NCBI RefSeq assembly: GCF_963678635.1
Contig: NC_087065.1
Location: forward strand, 77,041,786-77,105,785
Origin: Symsagittifera roscoffensis
Taxonomy: Eukaryota > Xenacoelomorpha > Acoela > Convolutidae
Reading direction: 5' to 3'
DNA length: 64,000 bases
A program made the position numbers and the translations under genes. The notes below the pieces were generated by a model. That model had not been told where the DNA came from. It saw only the letters and a list, made by a program, of their open reading frames with translations, and did not search any database. Each line of letters starts with the position of its first letter. The stretch's first letter is position 1. Below, one piece after another: positions 60,801-64,000 of the stretch.

Positions 60801-62600
60801 TTCCTTGATCTGCAATAAGATAATTACTCTTACTGAACTCTTATTTCGTGATAGAACGTGAATGTACTACATAAAAGTGGGTGGTTTTAAATCTTGTTTT
60901 TAACTTTTCTGTATCGCCTGTCAAGCTATACTAACCAGTATCCTTGATCTATAATACGAGTATGCTTCTTCTGCAATAAGATAACTACTTTTAAATAACT
61001 CGGTTCCTGTAACATATGAATGTAATTATGAACATTCTTTAAGAGTTTTTTTTCAACTCGATTTTTTAATATTTTACAGCCAACCTCCTTGCTTTGACGG
61101 ACGGAAAGTTTTGTTAGTATATTAAGCTTTTGAAAGAGGTTTTAAGAGAAGTTTACTCATTCAAATGTAATTAAAATACTGTGGTTTGAATATCAGATCA
61201 AGAGGACGAGCTGGATGAACTGGCGGGCGAAGTATCGGGACTGGAGGCTGCCAAGTTAAGGCTAGAGATGGAGATGGGCAAAGTCAGGAGTGATCTTACC
61301 AGAGAGTTGGAGATGAGAGAAGAGGAGTTCGAACAGGGCAAGCAGAATTACGTGAAAAAAGTGAGGAGCTTAGAGAGTCAGTTGGACGATGAGATCCACG
61401 AGAGACAGATCATCTACAGGGAGAAGTTGGAACTGGAACGGAAGATCAAAAGCGAGTCCTTATCCAAGAACTCAGGTTGGTCAGATTACAGGTGTTCATT
61501 TTCATGACAGAGGAACCAAACGTCGGCGTCCTTCAATAAGTCCAAAATGCAAAATAGACTCGATTTTCCAACTTAATTCTGTCAAGTTTTTATGGCTTAT
61601 CACACCTTCGATCAGCTTAGTGTATTATTACGAACCTTCTTTTATCTAACCTAACTCGCAAATAAAATTGTTCACTTATTTGGAAATTTCACCGTAGCAT
61701 TGAACATTGCGTAGCATCTGTTCTTTGCTTTACTTGTGGCTAGTGTTTGGTACCAATTAAGATTCCATTGCTAAGTGGTTAGTGTGTGAGACACTAGGTT
61801 GCAGGTTCGAATCTCAGACGTAGACGATTTTTTTTTTACTAATTCGAGGCTTATTTCTAATTTTTATTTGGCATTTTATAGAGCTGCTTTTTGTCGTGTT
61901 CTCGCTAGTGTTTGCGAAGTAAAGCTTTGCCTCTGTGTATTATTTTGCGGTCATTGGTCCTGCTGGCTTGGACCCCCAGGTTTCACAAGAATCCTCCTTT
62001 GCAGAAAGACTCTTTTTCAAAAATAAAAATTTGAATGACAACACATGTAAAAAGAGTTTCAATTATTTGCCAAAGTTTACCGAATTTTTTCCAGAAGTAG
62101 GCGTTTTGGCATGTTTATAATATTTGCTTGTGATCGGTGAAGACTTTGCTAAAAGAAGATGAGAGCGTTTTGAGGGAGCTCAAAACTATCAATTTTGTCG
62201 AACGGAAACGAAATTTGAACATCCGTAGCTGTTCGGGGGGACAGCGCATTGTTCCTGTTTTTGTTGACATTATTTAAGGCTCAAAGAATCATTTTTTGTT
62301 ATCGTAATAAAATGTTTTTGATTGCATTAAAGCATTTAAGTTTTCAATAATAAAGAGCTGGATTTGTTCTCTTCAGGTGACATTGAGCGTGAGCGGAAAC
62401 TGCAGAAGCAACTGGTGCGAGCGAGAGCCCAGTTGAGTGAGATGCAGGGCATGCTGGATGGGATGAGTGAACAGTGCACTAGTGCGAAGAGGGAGAACAG
62501 GAGTCTCAGACACCAACTAGAGGAGGCGAGAGATACCGCCGATGCCGCGCTCTCCTCCAAAGCATCTTTACAAAGGGAACTACAGGACATACAGCAGGAG
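18940..62600 (+). CDS. MYO18A: Myosin XVIII (MYO18A-type), 19 exons, 3'-partial
   Basis: Class XVIII myosins are PDZ-containing, actin-binding proteins with little or no actin-activated ATPase; the vertebrate form links actin to the Golgi. Nineteen exons splice in agreeing phase to 1,716 codons. Residues 1-31 are Lys-rich; about 200-320 form the PDZ domain; 405-1,150 the motor, with P-loop GQSGSGKS at 506-513, switch I region QNGSASKF and switch II IDAPG near 805; the IQ-type neck with CVQKNI and WDWWKLY lies near 1,160-1,220; the coiled coil runs from 1,230 onward. Human MYO18A has about 2,050 residues, so the last part lies beyond the window. An invertebrate gene may be co-orthologous to MYO18A and MYO18B; the PDZ domain and basic start favour MYO18A. 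Intron 17 is 23.8 kb of satellite. Confidence 0.93.
19145..19738 (+). CDS. MYO18A: Myosin XVIII exon 2: Ser-rich linker and PDZ start
   Basis: Acceptor tttttag at 19,144. About 165 residues of low-complexity Ser/Lys/Asp sequence with potential phosphorylation sites lead into PRELVLKQNFAGDYGFTVKT, the first strand and carboxylate-binding loop (GDYGFTV) of the PDZ domain. Donor acag|gtaata leaves one base. Confidence 0.87.
20079..20395 (+). CDS. MYO18A: Myosin XVIII exon 3: PDZ remainder
   Basis: Encodes VIESHQDVVLGEIIERNIHF, then GLLPGDKLLKINDTHVEG (the PDZ GD-L--IN core) and KITVQPVPELLEL. The acceptor that keeps the frame is ctgaag at 20,078. The better-looking ttattgcag at 20,070 would shift the frame and meet TAG within 40 bases. 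Donor acg|gttagt at 20,396, phase 0. Confidence 0.83.
20929..21135 (+). CDS. MYO18A: Myosin XVIII exon 4: linker to motor (SH3-like start)
   Basis: Acceptor ttgtttag at 20,928. It encodes 69 residues including SYWLVHSEGYSGCTVL and a Gly-rich insertion (GGGGG), then TRVKLTESGSSLLVDEADLEK. This matches the WLVHRDGF...KVRVKL...VDEDDVEK region of MYO18A that precedes the motor core. Donor aaag|gtaata, phase 0. Confidence 0.87.
21220..21951. mobile_element. Foldback MITE with TA flanks, 732 bp (intron 4)
   Basis: Two long inverted arms (about 21,220-21,541 and 21,631-21,951) flank an about-90-bp centre. The termini are CAGTGCTGATTTAAATTATC and its inverse, and each end is bordered by TA (21,218-21,219 and 21,952-21,953). 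A TA duplication with CAGTG ends points to the Tc1/mariner/pogo group; this is inference. The arms translate to near-identical short frames on opposite strands, which is a symmetry effect. No transposase is seen, so the element is non-autonomous. Confidence 0.85.
21954..22355. other. Intron 4 remainder
   Basis: T-rich sequence with an open frame of about 105 codons (21,977-22,294) of biased Phe/Lys composition and no recognised domain; probably chance. It ends in the acceptor gttgttttag at 22,355. Confidence 0.5.
22356..22749 (+). CDS. MYO18A: Myosin XVIII exon 5: motor N-part and P-loop
   Basis: Encodes LRYVNESSILHVLRTRYSGN, the F-HTFCGYNLLVINP strand, the MPPHIFSMAQLAYRRM helix and the nucleotide-binding P-loop GQSGSGKS (22,659-22,682, residues 506-513). 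Conventional myosins have GESGAGKT; the class XVIII pattern is G-SGSGKT/S. Donor cacag|gtgaac leaves one base. Confidence 0.92.
23037..23356 (+). CDS. MYO18A: Myosin XVIII exon 6: switch I region
   Basis: Acceptor ttatttcag at 23,036. It encodes VLSSFGSCRSSQNGSASKFT, corresponding to the loop 1/switch I segment (canonical N-NSSRFGK), then SIEFDYGGTISGANIQGILL (the strand and helix leading to LLEKSR). The switch I Arg is Lys here. It ends at SHK with donor gtactg, phase 0. Confidence 0.88.
23357..23915. other. Intron 6 with a dispersed-repeat fragment
   Basis: From about 23,545 to 23,800 it matches the middle and end of the dispersed repeat best seen at 24,268-24,710 (atcgatccaag, aaaaagtgccaatcaaaaattg, cttcgaaagttgaa). 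The rest is unique and AT-rich. Confidence 0.55.
23916..24081 (+). CDS. MYO18A: Myosin XVIII exon 7: motor upper-50K helices
   Basis: Acceptor gtatttcag at 23,915. It encodes SFKRLKNAFEVLGVSKAEQD and the AIFGVTAAIFHLLLSG helix, matching the family's KLQAAMKVLGIS...ILAAIYHLG. Donor aat|gtgaga leaves one base (T). Confidence 0.9.
24268..24715 (+). repeat. Dispersed repeat family, best copy (intron 7)
   Basis: An element of about 440 bp with landmarks in fixed order: aatgaacgtagtgag; tttcaggaaaagtcttaaag; aaaaggaaggcaaac; aaggtcacgaaaaacgtgat; ccagcgaaataaaa; gatccagttt; and a terminal palindrome ccaactgtcagttgg followed by ctatgtt. Other copies lie at about 23,545, 25,300, 28,010, 28,433, 30,618, 35,325, 63,240 and 63,540. 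It has no coding capacity and its class is unknown; the 3' hairpin vaguely recalls Helitron ends, but a CTRR terminus is not evident. Confidence 0.8.
24716..26169. other. Intron 7 remainder
   Basis: Contains a perfect short direct repeat of agctaccatggtacagtt (about 24,955 and 24,976), a tRNA-like patch with a B-box-like ggtttggttcc (25,142-25,152), and a partial copy of the dispersed repeat (about 25,300-25,560). Open frames here (24,938-25,201; minus 25,657-25,959) have no recognised domain. The acceptor gtttttttag ends at 26,169. Confidence 0.5.
26170..27004 (+). CDS. MYO18A: Myosin XVIII exon 8: lower-50K, switch II, relay
   Basis: The largest exon (278 residues). EKAAHLLGVKLQTLTRATF is followed by a Gly/Arg/Ala loop (GRGMRAGAGA), LEGMAMGLYQDLFNAVLSL, and the switch II region MQLIDAPGLIKN (residue 805 is Asp). 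Conventional myosins have DI-GFE; here Gly is kept but Phe and Glu are not. FVNYTHERLHQLFHD is the relay helix region. KGLLWVLDEES and YNAENWLQRCKENP follow the family. Donor ccag|gtttgt leaves two bases. Confidence 0.93.
27005..27766. other. Intron 8, carries a SINE
   Basis: Holds the tRNA-derived SINE at 27,271-27,645; no other feature is seen. It ends in ttgttttcag at 27,766. Confidence 0.6.
27271..27645 (+). repeat. tRNA-derived SINE with A and B boxes
   Basis: Head gcgtagtgtattagtacgaa; body with aaaagtgttcatt; tRNA-like part at 27,450-27,520: tggctgagtgcttatgcg (A box), actcataatc in the anticodon position, and ggtcgcagatcgaatccg (B box); then aattcgagacttattt and a tail gcgaagtgaggcttcgcctc that can fold as a hairpin. 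The CAT in the anticodon position suggests a Met-tRNA ancestor. There are no paired acceptor ends, so it is not a functional tRNA. Confidence 0.82.
27767..27944 (+). CDS. MYO18A: Myosin XVIII exon 9: loop 2 and actin-side helix
   Basis: The first base completes a Ser codon. VNIAEVFGRLRSYVSGTVAG and a Gly-rich basic stretch (GGGDALNLRRQTQVRRGFSS) form the variable loop 2, then AAVKKNSLCLQVKFQL matches AAVKKKSLCIQMKLQV. Donor ctg|gtcagt, phase 0. Confidence 0.9.
27945..29025. other. Intron 9, two dispersed-repeat copies
   Basis: Carries two head-to-tail copies of the dispersed repeat (about 28,010-28,432 and 28,433-28,785). The second lacks the 5' part. At 28,843-28,895 short inverted pieces around tatgcttaagaaagcata could form a small hairpin. 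The acceptor gaatttag ends at 29,025. Confidence 0.65.
28010..28785 (+). repeat. Dispersed repeat family, two adjacent copies
   Basis: Copy one runs from atggacgtagtgag to caagcttcgattggctatgtt; copy two starts within the family at aaaaggatggcgaaa and ends with ccaactgttagttggctatg. Both keep the acgaaaaacgtgatcgactt landmark. The direct adjacency suggests tandem insertion or local duplication. Confidence 0.75.
29026..29197 (+). CDS. MYO18A: Myosin XVIII exon 10: SH2-like helix and SH1 region
   Basis: Encodes DFVLELLRHTQMNFVLCMMP and later VPFLRAQVQATQIVSAARMF, matching LIDTIKKSKLHFVHCFLP and [20 protein letters not shown]. A longer open frame in another phase (29,016-29,294) is a shadow. 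Donor gtcg|gttagt leaves one base. Confidence 0.9.
29529..29911 (+). CDS. MYO18A: Myosin XVIII exon 11: converter and IQ-type neck
   Basis: Starts GYPDNVHFDIFIRSY (the converter GYP-H-F). CYAVGVTKLFFRCGVLVDLD is the Y-(I/V)G-TK-FFR-G-L segment found in all myosins. VDFQAYCRAYSARRHLQKLQ is the IQ-type light-chain helix. CVQKNIRLFWKVRQWDWWKL is the class II/XVIII neck-to-tail junction. Donor atcagg|gtgaga, phase 0. Confidence 0.95.
29912..30368. other. Intron 11
   Basis: AT-rich sequence with no repeat recognised. An open frame at 29,976-30,206 has no domain and is probably chance. Confidence 0.55.
30369..30512 (+). CDS. MYO18A: Myosin XVIII exon 12: start of coiled coil
   Basis: Encodes VLPLARVALSEEERRAKVAN and a heptad-rich helix ending ARLEQE. 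It matches VRPLIEVQLSEEQIRNK at the start of the MYO18A rod. The preceding acceptor (ttgtgttaag) is pyrimidine-poor. Donor gag|gtacgt, phase 0. Confidence 0.9.
30618..31055 (+). repeat. Dispersed repeat family copy (intron 12)
   Basis: Full-length copy with ggtgatgaacgtagagcaga, tcaggactcaaattta, aaaaggaaggcaaac, aaggtcacgaaaattgtgat, gatccagttt and the terminal ccaactgtctgtaggctatg (the palindrome is partly lost). Confidence 0.8.
31170..31296 (+). CDS. MYO18A: Myosin XVIII exon 13: coiled coil
   Basis: Acceptor gatctatag at 31,169. It encodes VEEMGLQLSEEQAGLQHTTQ and LLNRRSLEEQVKSLKAQ, uninterrupted heptads. Donor cagt|gtcagt leaves one base; the joined codon becomes Leu. Confidence 0.88.
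31297..33073. other. Intron 13
   Basis: 1.8 kb of mostly AT-rich sequence. A short, less AT-rich stretch at 31,605-31,770 (cacctccgggacacc, cctcccctccccaagc) stands out by composition but matches nothing recognised. Open frames at 32,378 and 32,852 show no domain. Confidence 0.5.
33074..33296 (+). CDS. MYO18A: Myosin XVIII exon 14: coiled coil with Ser/Gly break
   Basis: After the Leu junction: ASSEKENGKMEMELTGLRHM, then a non-helical insertion rich in Ser, Gly and Asn (about 35 residues), then EEDYLDEVMFKNKLLSIKKQ and AEIDRKR. The insertion corresponds to the MYO18A rod break (NGEVDDDDAGGE region). Donor agag|gtgtga is weak but gives the matching phase (two bases left). Confidence 0.8.
33725..33916 (+). 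CDS. MYO18A: Myosin XVIII exon 15: coiled coil
   Basis: Encodes LEMEMEDERGEWGKAKKSLD, then LKRKAAKFQEELQDTNLVLN, matching LKKKCQRLTAELQDTKLHL. Donor caag|gtttga leaves two bases. Confidence 0.9.
33917..34375. other. Intron 15
   Basis: AT-rich sequence with no recognised element. It ends in tattttttaag at 34,375. Confidence 0.6.
34376..34484 (+). CDS. MYO18A: Myosin XVIII exon 16: coiled coil
   Basis: The first base completes Arg, then NTELERKQRKFDVELNQAQQ and LERQLKEKLSAEK. This is one of the best-conserved rod segments (NHELEKKQRRFDSELSQAH in vertebrates). Donor aaag|gtaatt, phase 0. Confidence 0.93.
35478..35930 (+). repeat. tRNA-derived SINE copy
   Basis: Head gcgagcgttagtgtattata; tRNA-like part at 35,655-35,720 with gtggctaagtggtaagtgcc (A box) and cagatcgaatccgagac (B box); then aacttgaggcttatttctac. 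The order is the same as at 27,271 and 61,608. Confidence 0.8.
36091..36407. repeat. Near-perfect palindrome, 155-bp arms, 5-bp centre
   Basis: The left arm 36,091-36,245 and right arm 36,251-36,407 are reverse complements apart from a few single-base differences, separated only by ccccc. The arms contain the SINE-family piece ttttccaacctaagttgcaa (36,107-36,126). As DNA this could extrude as a cruciform; as RNA it would form a long hairpin. No target duplication was found at the ends. Confidence 0.92.
36497..36652 (+). repeat. Dispersed repeat, partner of 18,101-18,300
   Basis: Same ordered landmarks as the intergenic copy (aattgaggcatgttagttgg, taattggcgtgcgtcactta, cagtagcgttatcggtcata) but without its internal duplication. 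Confidence 0.8.
36812..36848 (+). repeat. (GT)n followed by a run of 17 G
   Basis: A gtgtgtgtgtgtgtg stretch flows directly into 17 guanines (36,832-36,848). It is a simple repeat with potential for a four-stranded G structure, and is prone to length error in assembly. Confidence 0.9.
37220..37409 (+). CDS. MYO18A: Myosin XVIII exon 17: coiled coil
   Basis: Encodes ENFAAESYALSREKEELAES, then KIRRLQSEIDDLTENQNQAS and LKRDKHSLQSKIK. It leads into the exon at 61,197, where the continuing DQEDELDELAG matches KDQEEELDEQAG. Donor aaag|gtaaca leaves one base. Confidence 0.92.
39115..45831 (+). repeat. Higher-order block, about 3.39 kb, two copies
   Basis: The succession of about 25 units from about 39,115 to 42,434 is repeated at about 42,508-45,831, with an offset of 3,393 bp that becomes 3,397 bp after a 4-base deletion near 40,741. 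Shared private variants prove the register: ggaagaatgtgttgtattac (39,205 and 42,598) and cctagcgagtatcc (40,367 and 43,760). A related partial block continues to about 47,250. Confidence 0.85.
47261..48880 (+). repeat. Higher-order block, 810 bp (6 units), two copies
   Basis: 47,261-48,070 and 48,071-48,880 are nearly identical with an exact 810-bp offset (for example ttttcatgggagaaagtaat at 47,881 and 48,691). The only obvious change is gatataaaac against gatacaaaac near 48,007. Related 7- and 8-unit blocks with a private caacaattcttttaagc variant follow (49,411 and 50,359). Confidence 0.88.
53720..56185 (+). repeat. Higher-order block, 1,226 bp, two copies
   Basis: About 53,730-54,950 recurs at about 54,960-56,185 with a 1,226-bp offset. 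Shared variants include ttcgtccctaaccagggtcc, cacaagattaatttagtac and the type C unit (54,779 and 56,005). Confidence 0.85.
57376..57746. mobile_element. hAT-type MITE inserted in satellite (copy 1)
   Basis: A 371-bp element interrupting one satellite unit. The terminal inverted repeats are CAGGGTGACCACTT and AAGTGGTTACTCTG, and an exact 8-bp target duplication tacaaaac lies at 57,368-57,375 and 57,747-57,754. An 8-bp duplication with CAGGG ends is the hAT signature. Internal sequence has several ggtcac/gtgac repeats and GC-rich islands (gcgcgcgcc). The 78-codon open frame has no transposase motif; the element is non-autonomous. Confidence 0.9.
58972..59343. mobile_element. hAT-type MITE inserted in satellite (copy 2)
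   Basis: 372 bp and nearly identical to the element 1,596 bp upstream, with the same 8-bp flanks (58,964-58,971 and 59,344-59,351) and the same interrupted satellite position. It therefore arose by duplication of the host block, not by a second insertion. Its right end is AAGTGGTCACTCTG, a better inverse of the left end than in copy 1. Confidence 0.9.
61197..61475 (+). CDS. MYO18A: Myosin XVIII exon 18: coiled coil
   Basis: Acceptor tgaatatcag at 61,196 after the satellite intron. It encodes DQEDELDELAGEVSGLEAAK, LRLEMEMGKVRSDLTRELEM and YREKLELERKIKSESLSKN. It matches the conserved KLRLEMEMERMRQ segment of the rod and continues exon 17 in frame. Donor ctcag|gttggt leaves one base. Confidence 0.94.
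61476..62376. other. Intron 18, carries a SINE
   Basis: Contains the SINE at 61,608-61,950; the rest is AT-rich with no recognised element. It ends in gttctcttcag at 62,376. Confidence 0.6.
61608..61950 (+). repeat. tRNA-derived SINE, best-kept B box
   Basis: Head cagcttagtgtattattacg; tRNA-like part 61,760-61,820 with attgctaagtggttagtgtg (A box) and gcaggttcgaatctcagacg (B box, GGTTCGAATCT); then aattcgaggcttatttcta and the tail gcgaagtaaagctttgcctc. The A-to-B spacing is that of a tRNA gene. Confidence 0.82.
62377..62600 (+). CDS. MYO18A: Myosin XVIII exon 19: coiled coil (last in window)
   Basis: Encodes GDIERERKLQKQLVRARAQL, MLDGMSEQCTSAKRENRSLR and HQLEEARDTADAALSSKASL, ending LQDIQQE. 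It matches [20 protein letters not shown] and the following rod segment. Donor gag|gttagc, phase 0; the gene continues past the right edge. Confidence 0.92.
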
Positions 62601-62926
62601 GTTAGCATTGTTGCTGCTACTCTAGGAGCGGCGAATCTTTGTTCATAGGTGTTACATTGACGGGCAATTGCCTTATGATGACTCCCATGTTTGTTTGTAC
62701 GAAATATTAACTTCTCAATAAAAAATTTCAAAAAAATTTCCTAAATTTCTGAAAAAAAAGTTTTCAATCATTTCATCTTATGAAAACTAGCTATGTAATA
62801 ACAAGCGACTCATAGATGTGAACACAATTTTCCCCAAGTTTTGAAATCGATTTTTTCTGAAATCTAAATGTGAAAGAATTTTTTTCATTGGTTATTTTGT
62901 TTAGTTTTCACCTAATTTATATAGCC

Positions 62927-62956
62927 TGTAAGGGCAGAGACTCGTCTGCCCTTACA
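62927..62956. other. Perfect 12-bp stem, 6-base loop hairpin
   Basis: tgtaagggcaga and tctgcccttaca are exact inverse complements around gactcg. It is unusually GC-rich and perfect for this AT-rich intron and is not part of the recognised repeat families. No run of T follows that would suggest a Pol III terminator. Function unknown. Confidence 0.6.
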
Positions 62957-63239
62957 CAGTGGATCGTAGGATCCCGTTGTCTCTCCTCTCCAAATCTCAG
63001 ATTTTGATGCTCTGATTGTATGTTTATATATATAGATATATATCAGTACACAACACACAACCCAAAACAAGCTCTAATTCCGGAATTTGATTGCATTTCG
63101 AGTTTACGAGAGCTTGTGTAATCAATTGAAAGTCTTGTTTTTTTCTCTCGCTATTTGGGATACTTTTAGTTACTTTTGAAGTGATAAAATGTCAAGAAAC
63201 AAATTGAAGACACTTTTCTTAGGTCTTGTTGTTTTTGTT

Positions 63240-64000
63240 TTGTCAAACTTTAATTTATATTTTCGTTTAAATACATTTGCTAACTGGAAGGCAGAACTGG
63301 AATACGAAATTGGAAATGGAACGAAGAAACGTGACTGAAATTTAGTTTCAAAATTGAACTTAATTTTTTGAATTCACATCGGAATGAAAAACTTATCTAA
63401 TGACTCAGGTTTTTTAATCGGGTTAGTTATGTATTTACTTCTCTAAATTTGGTAAGCTGAAAATCTTTCAAAAAACTATCATTTCCGGTGTTTTTGATTT
63501 GATTAACACTTTTTCAGCTTTCTGTTGGCTATGTTTAAATGTTAATGAATATAGTAAAGAGACTTATACAGGTCGCGATAATGCTCTGATAATATCAGAA
63601 GTGCCTTCATACATATTAATGCACTTATGCATTTTTGCTCTTTTGCGTTCTATTCAAATCATTTGCTGAAAGAAAGACAAAGTTCATGTTTGAAGTACCA
63701 AAGTGATGGCGCTAAAAAACGTGTAAACTTTTTAGTTTCAAAGTGCATATTATTTTTTTGAAGGTTTCCCATTAGAATAAAAAAGCACTGATTAAGTACC
63801 AAGAATAAAAGTACCAGGAATAAAAAAAATTGATTCAGTTTTTAAGAGACTATAAACGTAGTTCAGACTTCTTTTTCTAGTTCGTGATGATTTTTTTTGT
63901 TCAGTTTTATCAAAAAATTCAATTAGAAGTTCATCTGACAATCGAAGAGCTGTAAAGGCAAACTTTTTCTTAAAGTTGGGGAATTGAGATTTTTTCAAAA
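63240..64000 (+). repeat. Dispersed repeat family, two copies at the right edge
   Basis: The first copy (to about 63,535) ends cagctttctgttggctatgt; the second begins tgttaatgaatatagtaaag and has acttatacaggtcgcgataa and aaaaacgtgtaaactttttag. A third start (tataaacgtagttcagactt, 63,851) is nested near the end. All are diverged. Confidence 0.6.

Larger units (their letters stand above)
37580..61010 (+). repeat. 135-bp satellite array, about 170 units (intron 17)
   Basis: An almost unbroken tandem array of a 135-bp AT-rich unit. Constant landmarks per unit are ctgtatctctggctagg, ctaaccagtatccttgat, tgatacaaaacttcttttca and gtagtaca. Two main unit types occur: A (tgcaatataattactact; caaaaaattgcttttcaatt) and B (gtattgctggctattcgttc; cagcaacaccataacta). 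A third, C (gatacttacctccgttttca), is confined to 37.7-38.7 and 54.8-58.7 kb. The centre is homogeneous and the edges (before 38 kb, after 60.7 kb) are diverged, as expected for unequal exchange. Unit counts are estimates from spacing. There are no unique spacers, so it is not CRISPR. Minus-strand open frames arise because 135 is a multiple of 3. Confidence 0.97.
62601..64000. other. Intron 19 (incomplete)
   Basis: No further exon is recognised up to the window end. It contains a 12-bp-stem hairpin (62,927-62,956), a TA-rich microsatellite (63,020-63,045) and two dispersed-repeat copies (about 63,240-63,535 and 63,540-64,000). The minus-strand open frame at 63,792-63,998 lies in the repeat and is not a gene. 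Confidence 0.6.

Noticed and set aside
37580-61010. CRISPR-like array
   Set aside because: Repeats are contiguous with no unique spacers, the unit is 135 bp, and the context is a eukaryotic intron.

Overview
This window is nuclear DNA from an animal, most likely an AT-rich marine-type invertebrate; the phylum cannot be fixed from the sequence alone. The evidence is two genes with animal homologues, split by GT-AG introns with consistent phases, together with non-LTR retrotransposon remains, tRNA-derived SINEs, TA- and 8-bp-duplicating MITEs, and a very large satellite. There is no operon structure, no rRNA and no intact tRNA gene. Both genes lie on the + strand.

Region 1 (1-13,911) is the NUP88 nucleoporin locus. 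Its 5' part is present twice. Copy 1 (1 to about 4,115, entering from the left edge) carries a decayed first large exon with an in-frame stop. Copy 2 (about 6,385-11,075) carries an intact exon that splices in phase to two further exons (12,546-13,116 and 13,343-13,911), giving about 687 residues. Both copies share a non-LTR reverse-transcriptase fragment in the following intron; the duplication ends inside it. Between the copies is a 25-bp minisatellite.

Region 2 (13,912-18,939) is intergenic: a probable poly(A) signal, a SINE, a degenerate tandem repeat of about 170 bp and part of a dispersed repeat pair.

Region 3 (18,940-64,000) is a class XVIII myosin gene. Nineteen exons can be joined without a frame break into 1,716 codons, running from a lysine-rich start through a PDZ domain, a divergent motor, an IQ-type neck and a long coiled coil. 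The gene leaves the window at the right edge before its C-terminus. Its introns hold a 732-bp foldback element with TA flanks, several copies of a dispersed repeat of about 440 bp, tRNA-like SINEs, a 317-bp near-perfect palindrome, and, in intron 17, about 23.4 kb of 135-bp satellite in higher-order blocks. A 371-bp hAT-type MITE sits in that satellite and was copied with it.

The two genes have no evident functional link (nuclear pore export platform versus actin/Golgi-associated myosin). I see no convincing new biosynthetic, defence or mobile system. The most notable structure is the intronic satellite: its nested higher-order duplications, the MITE that dates one of them, and a sequence variant kept only near its edges.
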